Shown in pieces: positions 7,701 through 16,653 of a stretch of 64,000 nt of DNA. The notes under the pieces are model-generated. The model was not told the origin of the DNA. It saw only the letters and a list, made by a program, of their open reading frames with translations, and searched no databases. The position numbers were made by a program, and so were the translations under genes. Each line of letters starts with the position of its first letter. Position 1 is the stretch's first letter. Source of the stretch: CAVUAT01 sp963739545 (GTDB lineage: Bacteria > Actinomycetota > Thermoleophilia > Solirubrobacterales > 70-9); assembly GCA_963739545.1 (NCBI GenBank), contig CAVUAT010000014.1, positions 992,001-1,056,000 of the forward strand, read 5' to 3'.

Positions 7701-9278
7701 GTGCTCGCCCGGCTCGACAACCGCCTGCTTCACGCGATGCGAACGCGGGGTCACGGACCCGGCGCCGAGCGCGCAGCGGTCGTGCTCGGCAAGCTCGGCG
7801 AGTACGGCTGGATCTGGCTCGCGATCGGATTGGCGATGGCCGCGATCGACAGCTCCCGCTGGGAGCAGTGGCTGATGGCTGGTTTGCTCGGCCCGCTCGC
7901 GATCGGGGTCAACCTCGCGGTGAAGCTGGTCGTGCGCAGGCAGCGTCCGGTTCTCGAGGGCCTGCCTCCGCTCGGCGGCGCGCCGACGTCGCTCAGCTTC
8001 CCGTCCGCGCACGCGACCTCTTCCTTCGCCTGTGCCACGGCGATGACGCGCATCGCGCCCGACGCGGCCGTCCTGTTCGTGCTGGCGTTCGCGATCGCGG
8101 CCTGCCGCCCGTATCTGGGCATGCACTACCCCTCCGACGTGCTGGCTGGGGCGGTCCTCGGCGTCGGGCTCGGGCTGTTGCTCCCCCTCGGGTTCGGTGG
8201 ACTGATGAAGATCGGGATCGTCGGCCTGCCGAACGCGGGCAAGTCCACGCTGTTCAACGCTCTCACCGCGGCGGGCGCCGAGACCGGCGGGCACCCGTTC
8301 ACCACGATCGACCCGAACGTCGCAGTCGTCGAGGTCCCCGACGAGCGGCTCGACAAGGTGGCCGAGGTGGTGGGCTCGTCGAAGGTCGTCGGCGAGTCGA
8401 TCGACTTCCACGACATCGCGGGGCTTGTTCCCGGCGCCTCGAAGGGCGAGGGGCTCGGCAACCAGTTCCTCGCCTCGATCCGCGAGACCGACGCGATCTG
8501 CCACGTGATCCGGGCGCACGGCTCCGGAGCCGTCGCTCACCCCGGGGGCCGCGTCGACCCCGTCGCCGACGCCGAGCTGATCGAGACCGAGCTGCTCGCG
8601 GCGGACCTCGACAGTGCCGAGCGCCGCCTCGAGAAGGTCGTCAAGGAGGCCCGCGGGGGCGACAAGGAGGCGGTCGCCGAGCGCGGCTGGCTCGAGTCGC
8701 TGGTCGAGGCGCTCGCGGCCGGGACCCCCGCACGCGAGGTCCCGCCGCCCGAAGGCGCGCCCGACGCGATGCGAAAGCTCTTCCCCCTGACCGCGAAGCC
8801 GGTGCTCTACGTCGCCAATGTCGACGAGGGCGAGGCCACGGTCCCGCCCGAGCTCGAGGCGCGCGCCTCCGAGCTCGGCGCCGGAGCCGTCGCGATCTCG
8901 GCGCGGGTCGAAGCCGAGCTGCGCGACCTCGACGACGCCGAGGCCGAGGAGATGCGCGCCGAGCTCGGCATCGAGGGTTCCGGCCTCGGCCGCCTGATCC
9001 GCGCCTCGTTCGAGCTGCTCGAGCTGGTCAGCTTCTTCACGGCCGGCGAGGACAGGGAGGCCATGGCCCACACCCTCAAGCAGGGCGGCACCGCCTGGCA
9101 GGCGGCGGGCCGCATCCACGGCGACATCCAGAAGGCCTTCGTCCGCGCCGAGGTCGTCCCCTGGGACCAGTTGCTCGAGGCCGGCGGCTACTCGGGGGCC
9201 CGGGACCGCGGGACCCTCCGAACCGAGGGCCGCGATTACGTGGTCGCCGATGGAGACGTGCTCACGATCAAGGTCTGA
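7701..9278 (+). CDS. ychF: PAP2-family phosphatase fused in frame to YchF-type GTPase
   Basis: One uninterrupted frame of 525 residues. Residues 1-168 are a membrane PAP2 phosphatase: K75-X6-RP motif KLVVRRQRP, PSAH at 101-104, and R136-H142-D146 in RPYLGMHYPSD, with about five hydrophobic segments. Residues 169-525 are a full-length Obg-like ATPase/GTPase YchF: GLPNAGKST, TTIDPNVAVVEVPD, DIAGLVPGASKGEG, and a C-terminal TGS domain. An ATG at 8205 sits exactly where stand-alone YchF begins (MKIGIVG), so YchF may also be made separately. The GTG start has TATCCT 8 nt upstream. Confidence 0.9.
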   Translation: MLARLDNRLLHAMRTRGHGPGAERAAVVLGKLGEYGWIWLAIGLAMAAIDSSRWEQWLMAGLLGPLAIGVNLAVKLVVRRQRPVLEGLPPLGGAPTSLSFPSAHATSSFACATAMTRIAPDAAVLFVLAFAIAACRPYLGMHYPSDVLAGAVLGVGLGLLLPLGFGGLMKIGIVGLPNAGKSTLFNALTAAGAETGGHPFTTIDPNVAVVEVPDERLDKVAEVVGSSKVVGESIDFHDIAGLVPGASKGEGLGNQFLASIRETDAICHVIRAHGSGAVAHPGGRVDPVADAELIETELLAADLDSAERRLEKVVKEARGGDKEAVAERGWLESLVEALAAGTPAREVPPPEGAPDAMRKLFPLTAKPVLYVANVDEGEATVPPELEARASELGAGAVAISARVEAELRDLDDAEAEEMRAELGIEGSGLGRLIRASFELLELVSFFTAGEDREAMAHTLKQGGTAWQAAGRIHGDIQKAFVRAEVVPWDQLLEAGGYSGARDRGTLRTEGRDYVVADGDVLTIKV

Positions 9279-9293
9279 AGTAGGTTCCCGCCG

Positions 9294-10293
9294 GTGCGCA
9301 CAAAAGCCCGCTTTCCCGTTCTCGCCGCCGGCGACAAGGCCGGTCACTACGAGAGCTTCTATCTGAAGCTGGTTCGGCCCGGGGGCGGCAAGGGGGCCTG
9401 GATTCGGCACACGATCCACAAGCGGCCCGATGAGCCGATGACCTGCGCGCTGTGGTTCGTGCTCTTCGACGCGGACGCCACGGGGCCGCGCGCGACCAAG
9501 CGGCAGTTCGGCGCCGACGCCGCGGACGCCCCCGAGCACTCGTACGTGAGGGTCGGCGACGCCGTGCTCGGCGAGGGGCGCGCTACCGGGTCGGTCTCGA
9601 CGGACGCGCTCGAGGCGAAGTGGGACCTGACCTTCGCCGACACCCACGAGCCCTTCCACCATCTGCCGCGCGACTTCCTCTACGGCGCCAAGCTGCCGAA
9701 GACGAAGTTCCTGAGCCCGTACCCGAACGCGGTCTTCGACGGAACGATCGAGGTCGGCGGCGAGACCGTCGAGGTCGATGGTTGGCGCGGCATGATCGGC
9801 CACAACTGGGGAGCCGAGCACGCCGAGCGCTGGGTCTGGGTCCAGGGCGCGGGCTTCGAGGGTCGCGACCCCGAGGACTACTTCGACATGGCTGTCGGCC
9901 GCATCAAGGTCGCCGGGTTGACGACGCCGTGGGTCGGCAACGCGATGCTGATGCTCGACGGCACCCCGCACCGCCTCGGCGGCTTCGAGCGCATCCCCTC
10001 GACGGACGTAGAGGAGTCCCCCTCGGGCGCTCGCTTCGGGCTCAAGGGCAAGGGCGTGAAGCTGAGCGGCCGCGTCGGCAGCCGAGCGCAAGGACTTCGT
10101 CGCGTGGGTCTACGCCGATCCCGTCGGCCCCGAGCACAACACGCTCAACTGCTCGATCTCGGACCTCGAGCTCGACGTCGAGATCGACGGCCCGCCGACC
10201 GAGCGGCTCACGGTCCACGGCGGGGCGGCCTACGAGTTCGGGACCCGCGACCTCGATCACGGAATCCCGCTCCAGCCATACCCAGATGGCTGA
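9294..10293 (+). pseudogene. Lipocalin/CrtC-like protein gene broken by a frameshift at about 10080
   Basis: From GTG 9294 the frame encodes about 262 residues of a beta-rich protein including IGHNWGAEHAERWVWVQG, typical of CrtC/AttH/tocopherol-cyclase-like lipocalin folds (tentative family). At 10080 one extra base shifts the frame. The next frame continues with clearly coding sequence (AERKDFVAWVYADPVGPEHN...) for about 69 residues to TGA 10291-10293. Unshifted, the protein would be about 332 residues. Either a recent pseudogene or a sequencing error. TAGGTT lies 7 nt before the start. Confidence 0.82.
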
Positions 10294-10296
10294 GCG

Positions 10297-10989
10297 TCAA
10301 TTGCCGGTAGCGGAGAAGTGCTGGTAATCCTTCGCCCCGGGCCAGCGCCCGCCCCACTCCCAGCCGACCTTCGCGAGCGTCCTGACGACAGCATCGCGGC
10401 GATGGACCATCCCCGGTGCGTTGCGCGAGCGGTCGGCGAAGCGCCTGCCAGCAGGAGGGGAGACGTAGCCGGAGGAGGTCACGACGTAGGGGTTCTCGAT
10501 CGGGTTGATGTCGATCGCGCGGCCGTAGGCGTGCTGTGACCACACCCCGGGCTTGCCCGAGACGAAGCGGCAGTTGAAGGCAGAGGTGTTGTCAGCGGCC
10601 ATCGATCGGCGATCATTGGCGCCATAGGCGTCGATCAGCCGCATGCTCTTGATGGGGAAGCGCTCACGGAACAGCGCGCGCATCACCCGCAGCATGTCGG
10701 CCGCCGCGTCGCGGTGCACGACCAGGCTTCCCTGGCGGACCTCGCCTTCGAAGCCCCAGTGGCTCACCTTCAGGAGGCGCAGGTCGTCGAGTCCGACCGG
10801 GCAGCCGCGTCGCCACGAGACCCCGGTCATCCGGGCGCGAGTCTCGGCGTCGAGCGCCGATGCCGTCCCGGCAAACGGCGGGGGGTCCACGGGGGTGGTC
10901 GGTCGTGGGTCCGCCCAGCTCTGGGTCGCGGCGATCGTGCCCGCGGCGACGAGCGCCGACGCGAGCACGAGAGTCCGAAGGCGTCGCAC
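10297..10989 (-). CDS. M15-family (VanY/D-Ala-D-Ala carboxypeptidase-like) secreted peptidase
   Basis: 230 residues from GTG 10989, with a signal peptide (VRRLRTLVLASALVAAGTIA...). The C-terminal zinc peptidase motif is SQHAYGRAIDINP (His, Asp) and WEWGGRWPGAKDYQHF (last His), as in Peptidase_M15_4 enzymes that trim peptidoglycan stem peptides. It starts 5 bases after the SpoIID/LytB-like gene stops, so the two form an operon for cell wall processing. Its stop is 3 bases from the end of the convergent frameshifted gene. Confidence 0.88.
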   Translation of the reverse strand: MRRLRTLVLASALVAAGTIAATQSWADPRPTTPVDPPPFAGTASALDAETRARMTGVSWRRGCPVGLDDLRLLKVSHWGFEGEVRQGSLVVHRDAAADMLRVMRALFRERFPIKSMRLIDAYGANDRRSMAADNTSAFNCRFVSGKPGVWSQHAYGRAIDINPIENPYVVTSSGYVSPPAGRRFADRSRNAPGMVHRRDAVVRTLAKVGWEWGGRWPGAKDYQHFSATGN

Positions 10990-10994
10990 CCGGG

Positions 10995-12140
10995 CTAGCG
11001 GCGCTTGAACTTGGCCCAGGTGTCGGGAAGGCCGAGCAGGGCGCGGAGCTCGGGGCCGTTGGTCTTCCTGGTGCCACCCGAGCCGATCACCTTGGCCTTG
11101 ACGATTCGGGGCGAGACGCCGCGCTTGACGATCACGATGCGCTTCAGCCGGCCCTTCACCAGCCCGCCGAGCTCGGCCTCGATGCTGCGCTGGCTGAACT
11201 TGCGGGTCCACCGGTGGTACGACGACCCGGCGTTCGCCTCGTTCGGGTCGGGGACGCCGCGCAGGTACGGCGCGGGCGTGCCGCCGAGGAAGGAGTTCTC
11301 GTTGTTCTCGGTGTAGCCGCCCGAGGTCGACATGAAGAACGTCTCGGCGACCTTGCCGTTGTAGAGGACGACCTCGCCCGCAGTCGACGCGACGGCCTGG
11401 TCGGTGCGCGCGGTCTCTGACTTGACGCCGCCGTAGACCTGGCTGCGGGTGTCGTCGTAGGCGTCGAAGCCGTTGCCGCCGACGCCGGTCGTGAGCGCGT
11501 AGGAGCGAGCCGCGACGGCCTGAGCCTGGAGCGCGTCGAGCGGCCACGAGCTCGGCGACTCCTCAGCGATCACCCCGCGCAGGTAGCTCTCCATCTCGAC
11601 GGCGTTGATCGCGTTCAGCTTGCCGGGGACGCTCGATGGCTTGACCTCGAGCGCGCCGCGGTAGCTGCCCTTGCCGAGCAGCACCACCGAGTCGCCGCCC
11701 GTGGCGCTCAGGACCGGCCCGCAGGCCGCGATCTGAGCGCCCGAGCCGCTTCGCAGCGAGACCCCGTTGCCCGAGCGCCTCGCCGAGTAGGTCTTCGATT
11801 CCGTGAGCCCGGCGCCGCAGGCCGCCGTGGCGCCCGTGAAGCTGACCGTCTGCTGGTACGGGCGGAGCAGGACGCGGATCGTCATGCCGGGGTTGGTCCC
11901 GAGGGCGGTGCCCGAGTAGTAGTGCCTGAGGATCGCCTTGTAGCCGAGGCCCGCCTTGGCCGAGCCGTACGCGCCGTACTGGCTCATGCCGATCCCGTGG
12001 CCGTAGCCGGCGCCCTTGACGACCCACTTGCCTTTCGCGGACGCCAAGGCGGGAAGCGCGAGCAGCGCCAGGCACGCGAGCGCCGCCGCCGTGATGCGGG
12101 GGGCGCGCCTGGCGCCCGCGGATGTTCCCGGAGAGTTCAT
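10995..12140 (-). CDS. SpoIID/LytB domain secreted protein
   Basis: 381 residues. The signal peptide covers about 12-36 (ITAAALACLALLALPALASA). A GYGHGIGMSQYGAYG motif (about 45-59) and the SpoIID core VEMESYLRGVIAEESPSSW plus ALQAQAVAARSYAL are present, as is the late MSTSGGYTENN motif. Known members cleave or stimulate cleavage of peptidoglycan glycan strands, or enhance an amidase. No sporulation genes are in the window, so a general wall-remodelling role is likely. Forms an operon with the M15 peptidase. Confidence 0.9.
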   Translation of the reverse strand: MNSPGTSAGARRAPRITAAALACLALLALPALASAKGKWVVKGAGYGHGIGMSQYGAYGSAKAGLGYKAILRHYYSGTALGTNPGMTIRVLLRPYQQTVSFTGATAACGAGLTESKTYSARRSGNGVSLRSGSGAQIAACGPVLSATGGDSVVLLGKGSYRGALEVKPSSVPGKLNAINAVEMESYLRGVIAEESPSSWPLDALQAQAVAARSYALTTGVGGNGFDAYDDTRSQVYGGVKSETARTDQAVASTAGEVVLYNGKVAETFFMSTSGGYTENNENSFLGGTPAPYLRGVPDPNEANAGSSYHRWTRKFSQRSIEAELGGLVKGRLKRIVIVKRGVSPRIVKAKVIGSGGTRKTNGPELRALLGLPDTWAKFKRR

Positions 12141-12219
12141 TGGGACCTTCTGGACCGAACGGCCAACCGCCCAGGAAGTTGCGCTCCCATGCGATTCGAG
12201 GGAGCTTCGAACAGTCCTC

Positions 12220-12247
12220 TAGGCTCAGGGTACCGACCGGTTTCGGT
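12220..12247 (+). promoter_or_regulatory. Probable promoter and operator-like repeat before the second ALDH
   Basis: TAGGCT (12220-12225) is a -10-like box. It is followed at the expected transcription start by the inverted repeat ACCGA-CCGGTT-TCGGT (12232-12247), the size and style of a TetR-type operator. The ALDH start lies 34 bases further on, with AAGGAG before it. Regulator identity is unknown. Confidence 0.4.
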
Positions 12248-12280
12248 TGGATAACGCGGCCCGAGGGAAGGAGTCGAGCG

Positions 12281-13726
12281 ATGGCTACCGAGACGATCGA
12301 GGCGACGGACCACAAGCTGATCCTGGCCGGCGAGCGAGTCGAGACCGGCGAGTGGGACGAGGTGCGAAGCCCCTACGACGGCACCCCGATCGGCCGCGTC
12401 CCGAAGGCCGGCGCCGCTGAGGTCGACAAGGCGATCGAGGCCGCCCGCGCCGCCTTCGTCGAGGGCGGCTTCCCGCAGCACGAGCGCGCCGCCGTGCTTG
12501 ATCGCGCCGCGCACATCGTCCGCGAGCGAGAGGACGAGCTCGCCGCGACGATCTCAGCCGAGGCCGGCAAGCCGATCAAGACCGCGCGCGTCGAAGCCCA
12601 GCGCACCGTCGGCACCCTCACCTTTTCCTCGGTCGAGGCGCGCAAGCTCACGGGGGAGATGGTGCCGATGGAGGCCGGAGCGGCGGGCGAGGGCAAGCTC
12701 GGCTTCGTGGTCCGTGTCCCGTACGGCGTCGTCGGCGCCATCAGCCCCTTCAACTTCCCGCTGAACCTGGTCGCCCACAAGCTCGGGCCCGCGATCGCGG
12801 CCGGTAACGCCGTGGTCCTGAAGCCCGCCGGCCAGACGCCCCTCTCGGCGATCAAGCTCGCCGAGATCCTGCTCGAGGCCGGCCTGCCCGAGCGCTGGCT
12901 CAGCGTGATCACGGGCCCGGGATCCGAGGTCGGCAACGCGCTCGTCGAGAGCGAGCTCACCCACGCGCTCACCTTCACCGGCTCGGCCCCCGTCGGGTGG
13001 GGGATCCGCGCAAAGGCCGCGCACAAGAAGGTCAACCTCGAACTCGGCTCGACCGCGCCCCTGGTCGTCAACGACGACGGCGACTGGGAGCAGGCCGCCG
13101 ACAAGGCCCAGATCCACGCGTTCTCGCACGCCGGCCAGAGCTGCATCTCGGTCCAGCGGGTCCTGCTGCACGAGGCGATCGCCGAGGACTTCACCACGCG
13201 CTTCGTCGACAACGTCAACGCGCTGAAGGTCGGCGATCCGATGAGCGACGAGACCGACGTCGGCCCGCTGATCTCCGAGGGCGACCGCGACCGCGTCAAG
13301 GGGTGGGTCGACGAAGCCGTCGCCGCAGGCGGCGAGCTGCTCGCTGGCGGCGAGCTCGTCGACGAGGACCGCTGCCTCGCCCCGACCGTGCTCCGCAACC
13401 CGCCGCGCGACGCCAAGGTCTGGTGCGAGGAGATCTTCGGCCCGGTGGCGACGATCCACACCTTCAAGTCCTTCGACGAGGGGCTGGAGATGGCCAACGA
13501 CGCCAAGTTCGGCCTGCAGGCGGGCGTCTTCACCCGCGACGTCGGCCGCGCGATCGAGGCTGGCAACCGCCTCGAGTTCGGCGGAGTGCTGATCAACGAG
13601 GTCCCCACGTTCCGCACCGACCAGATGCCCTATGGCGGAGTCAAGGACTCCGGCAACACCCGCGAGGGCCCGGCGTACGCGGTGCGGGAGCTGACCGAGG
13701 AACGGCTGGTGACCCTTCAGGGCTGA
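12281..13726 (+). CDS. Aldehyde dehydrogenase family protein
   Basis: 481 residues from ATG 12281, with GGGAAGGAG 6-14 nt upstream. Cofactor-binding segment is AISPFNFPLNL; the conserved Glu is in LELGST, catalytic Cys in SHAGQSCISVQR, and EEIFGPVATI lies near the C-terminus. It resembles the branch holding GapN-type, phosphonoacetaldehyde and lactaldehyde dehydrogenases; I cannot choose between them. It has no Ser/Lys-rich N-terminal tail, unlike the ALDH at the left edge. Monocistronic, divergent from spoIID-like. Confidence 0.94.
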   Translation: MATETIEATDHKLILAGERVETGEWDEVRSPYDGTPIGRVPKAGAAEVDKAIEAARAAFVEGGFPQHERAAVLDRAAHIVREREDELAATISAEAGKPIKTARVEAQRTVGTLTFSSVEARKLTGEMVPMEAGAAGEGKLGFVVRVPYGVVGAISPFNFPLNLVAHKLGPAIAAGNAVVLKPAGQTPLSAIKLAEILLEAGLPERWLSVITGPGSEVGNALVESELTHALTFTGSAPVGWGIRAKAAHKKVNLELGSTAPLVVNDDGDWEQAADKAQIHAFSHAGQSCISVQRVLLHEAIAEDFTTRFVDNVNALKVGDPMSDETDVGPLISEGDRDRVKGWVDEAVAAGGELLAGGELVDEDRCLAPTVLRNPPRDAKVWCEEIFGPVATIHTFKSFDEGLEMANDAKFGLQAGVFTRDVGRAIEAGNRLEFGGVLINEVPTFRTDQMPYGGVKDSGNTREGPAYAVRELTEERLVTLQG

Positions 13727-13810
13727 CGGCCGACCGTCAGCGCGTCCGCCTCGTAGCTGTGGGAGACGGTGGGCCGCTCGATCCATTCGGAGAGCGGCAC
13801 GGCGGCCTCG

Positions 13811-15124
13811 CTACTCGTGCGGCCGGGCGAGCTTGCGGTGGTCGAGCGCCTCGTCGAGGATCGCCTCGTCGACGCCCTTCTCGCGCGCGACCTCGCGCGC
13901 GGTCTTGCCGCTCGCGGCCGCTTCCTTGACGATCTCGGCGGCCTTGTCGTAGCCGATGTGCGGGTTGAGCGCGGTCGCCGTCGCCAGGGTCGACTCGGCG
14001 TGCTCGGTCAGCATCTCGAGGTTGGGCTCGATCCCGCGGATGCACTTCTCGTCGAGCGCGCGAGAGGCCGCGGCCAGCAGCTTGATCGAGTCGAGCAGGT
14101 TGCGCGCGATCAGCGGCACCCGCACGTTGAGCTCGAACTGGCCCTGTGAGCCGGCCATCGTGATCGCCATGTCGTTGCCGACGACCTGGGCGCCGACCTG
14201 GATCACGACCTCGGGGATCACGGGATTGACCTTGCCGGGCATGATCGACGAGCCCTTCTGGAGCTCGGGCAGCATCAACTCGGCGAGCCCGGCGCGCGGG
14301 CCGGAGCCCATCAGCGCCAGGTCGTTGGCGATCTTGGTCAGCGATACCGCGACGACCTTGAGCGCGCCCGAGAGCTCGACTAGGGCGTCGCGGTTGCCCT
14401 GCGCCTCGAAGGGGTCGGCCGGCTCGGAGATGTCGAGGCCGGTGTCCTTGGCGAGCTGCTCGCGCACCTTGGCGGCGAACTCCGGGTGGGTGTTGAGCCC
14501 GGTGCCCGTCGCCGTGCCGCCGAGCGGAATCTGGCCGACGCGCGGCAGGGTCGCGCGCACGCGATCGGCGCCGAGGCGGACCTGCGCGGCGTAGCCGCCG
14601 AACTCCTGGCCGAGGGTGACCGGGACGGCGTCCATCAGGTGGGTGCGGCCGGCCTTGACGACGTCGGCGAACTCGTCGGCCTTTCGCTCGAGCGACGCCC
14701 GCAGCTCGTCGAGCGCGGGCAGCAGGTCGGAGTGGACCTCGCCCAGAGCCGCCAGGTGCACGGCCGAGGGGAAGACGTCGTTGGAGGACTGGCCCATGTT
14801 CACGTGGTCGTTGGGGTGGGCCGGGTCGCCCGCCAGCTTCGCGATCACCTCGTTCGCGTTTGTGTTCGTCGACGTGCCCGAGCCGGTCTGGAAGACGTCG
14901 ACCGGGAATTGCTCGTCGTGCTCGCCCGCGGCGATCGCGTCGCCGGCCTTCGCCACCTTCTCGGCAATCTCGGAATCGAGCCCGCCGAGTTCGGCGTTCG
15001 CGCGCGCCGCGGCGGCCTTCAGCCTGCCGAGCCAGTGGATGACCGGAGGCGGGATCGTGTCCCCCGAGATCTTGAAGTTCTCAACTGCTTTGCTGGTTTC
15101 CCCGCCCCAAAGCTCTTCCGGCAT
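13811..15124 (-). CDS. fumC: Class II fumarate hydratase
   Basis: Interconverts fumarate and malate in the TCA cycle. 437 residues, slightly shorter than E. coli FumC. Signature GSSIMPGKVNPV near 288, TGSGTSTNTNANEV near 76 and GQSSNDVFPS near 106. The start at ATG 15124 is set by AGGAGG 5 nt upstream; in-frame upstream codons lack this. Aspartase is the main alternative, but the N-terminal LWGGETSKAVENF fits fumarase better. Confidence 0.93.
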   Translation of the reverse strand: MPEELWGGETSKAVENFKISGDTIPPPVIHWLGRLKAAAARANAELGGLDSEIAEKVAKAGDAIAAGEHDEQFPVDVFQTGSGTSTNTNANEVIAKLAGDPAHPNDHVNMGQSSNDVFPSAVHLAALGEVHSDLLPALDELRASLERKADEFADVVKAGRTHLMDAVPVTLGQEFGGYAAQVRLGADRVRATLPRVGQIPLGGTATGTGLNTHPEFAAKVREQLAKDTGLDISEPADPFEAQGNRDALVELSGALKVVAVSLTKIANDLALMGSGPRAGLAELMLPELQKGSSIMPGKVNPVIPEVVIQVGAQVVGNDMAITMAGSQGQFELNVRVPLIARNLLDSIKLLAAASRALDEKCIRGIEPNLEMLTEHAESTLATATALNPHIGYDKAAEIVKEAAASGKTAREVAREKGVDEAILDEALDHRKLARPHE

Positions 15125-15179
15125 CGATCCTCCTGGTCGTTTGAACGCGGCGCAGGCTACCTCGCCGCCCGGCATGGTC

Positions 15180-15656
15180 TCATCCCGACTCCTGCCCGAC
15201 GTTGTAGCCCTCGCCGAAGGTCCGCTCGAACTCGGCGGGCAGCAACCCGCCTCCGGGAGTGAACCGGGCCGCGCTGTTCAGGCGCCGCACGAGGTCGGCA
15301 TGGATCCCGTCGGCGCCGTTCTCGACCGCGCCGACGAGGTAGCCGAGCTGCACCGCGGCTGCCCCGGTTGGGTTCTCGCGCGCCTGGGCGTTGAGCGTGG
15401 TGGCGGCGGCGATCATCTCCTCGCCGACGTTGGCCAGGTCACCGCCGCTCTGCTCGGGCGGCAGGCACTCCGAGATCTCCGTTCCGTCCTCGAACGCGAC
15501 CTCGTCGGGGGCCGTCGCGAGGATGCTGACGTACTCCTCGCTCCCGCCCAGGCACGCGGTCGGCGTGCCCTCGTCGTCGTCGCTCGAGCAGGAGGCCGCG
15601 AGCACCGCTATGCAGGCGGCGGTGGCGATGGCGGCCAGGGGACGGAACGAGGCCAT
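15180..15656 (-). CDS. Lipoprotein of unknown function
   Basis: 158 residues. The lipobox LAAS-C (Cys23) follows a short hydrophobic signal, then an acidic SSDDDEG linker typical of exported lipoproteins. The mature part has a Cys pair (ACLGG, ECLPP) that could form a disulfide. No recognised domain. TAGGAT lies 6 nt before the ATG. It is followed 55 bases later by fumC on the same strand. Confidence 0.8.
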   Translation of the reverse strand: MASFRPLAAIATAACIAVLAASCSSDDDEGTPTACLGGSEEYVSILATAPDEVAFEDGTEISECLPPEQSGGDLANVGEEMIAAATTLNAQARENPTGAAAVQLGYLVGAVENGADGIHADLVRRLNSAARFTPGGGLLPAEFERTFGEGYNVGQESG

Positions 15657-15728
15657 GCCCCGATCCTACGGAGGGGCGATCGCCGGCCCACCTCGATCGC
15701 GTCCGCCTCGCCCCATAACTTGACCGCC

Positions 15729-16181
15729 GTGAGCGAAGAGGCGACCTCGATTCGCCCCATCGACCCGCTCGCGCACCGCGCCCTCGAAGCGCTGGTGCGC
15801 GCTGAGGCGACTCTGACCCGACGGCTTGCAGCCGACCTCGATCGGGTCGGCGTCTCGGCGACCGGGTTTGCGATGCTGGTCCTGCTGACGAGTGCGGGGG
15901 GCGAGCTCGAGCTGCGCGCGATCCGGCGGCGGCTCGCCGCCTCGAAAGCGACCGCAACAGAGGTGCTCGACACACTCGAGAAGCGGGGCTTCATCGTTCG
16001 CACCCGCCTCGAGTCCGACCGCCGCGCGGTGGCCGTCCACCTGACGCCCGCCGGCGGCAACCTCGTCACCCACGCCTTCCCGGCCCACGCCGAGCGCGTG
16101 CGCGAGGCGTTCGGCGGCCTCGACGAGGAAGAGAAGCGCCAGCTCGCCGACATCTGCCGCAAGCTCGACCGCGCCGCCTAG
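15729..16181 (+). CDS. MarR-family transcriptional regulator
   Basis: 150 residues from GTG 15729, which has TAACTT 7 nt upstream. Winged-helix features: recognition helix region SKATATEVLDTLEKRGFI and the wing hallmark RLESDRRAVAVHLTPAG near 98-115. N- and C-terminal helices would form the dimer interface. Located 6 bases before a VOC-family gene, which it may control. The target and ligand are unknown. Confidence 0.9.
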   Translation: MSEEATSIRPIDPLAHRALEALVRAEATLTRRLAADLDRVGVSATGFAMLVLLTSAGGELELRAIRRRLAASKATATEVLDTLEKRGFIVRTRLESDRRAVAVHLTPAGGNLVTHAFPAHAERVREAFGGLDEEEKRQLADICRKLDRAA

Positions 16182-16187
16182 CCGGCG

Positions 16188-16610
16188 ATGGAGCAGCGGC
16201 TCAGCGTCATCACCCTGGGCGTCTCCGACCTGGCGCGGGCCCGCGCGTTCTACGAGGCGCTCGGCTGGTCCACCCGCGCAGAACCTGACGACGACGTCGT
16301 CTTCTTCCAGGCCGGGGGGATGGTCGTTGCGCTCTGGGATCGAGCCAAGCTCGCCACCGACAGCGCCGTCGAGGACTCGCCCGGCTGGGGCGGGATCACC
16401 CTCGCGCACAACGTCCGCTCGCCGAGCGAGGCGGACGCCGTGATCGAGGAGGCGCGAGCCGCCGGGGCGACGATCGGCCGCGAGCCGGGCGAGACCTTCT
16501 GGGGCGGGTATTCCGGAGCCTTCATCGACCCCGACGGGCACCCCTGGGAGGTGGCCCACAACCCTCGCTGGAAGATCGCGGACGACGGCTCGGTGACCCT
16601 CCCCGGCTGA
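16188..16610 (+). CDS. VOC (glyoxalase/bleomycin-resistance fold) protein
   Basis: 140 residues. Two beta-alpha-beta-beta-beta modules: ITLGVSDLARARAFYEALGW at the start and GYSGAFIDPDGHPWEVAHNP at the end, the latter carrying the usual metal-site Glu. Could be a glyoxalase, dioxygenase or drug-binding protein. Adjacent to and co-directional with the MarR-type regulator. Confidence 0.87.
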   Translation: MEQRLSVITLGVSDLARARAFYEALGWSTRAEPDDDVVFFQAGGMVVALWDRAKLATDSAVEDSPGWGGITLAHNVRSPSEADAVIEEARAAGATIGREPGETFWGGYSGAFIDPDGHPWEVAHNPRWKIADDGSVTLPG

Positions 16611-16653
16611 GCCTTTGGGTCCGAGGGCTGAACCGCTCGTAGAATCGCCCGCA

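Noticed and set aside
16611..16653. T-box riboswitch before ileS
   Set aside because: Only 43 bases and a promoter-like box next to the ATG; no room for a specifier stem or T-box sequence.
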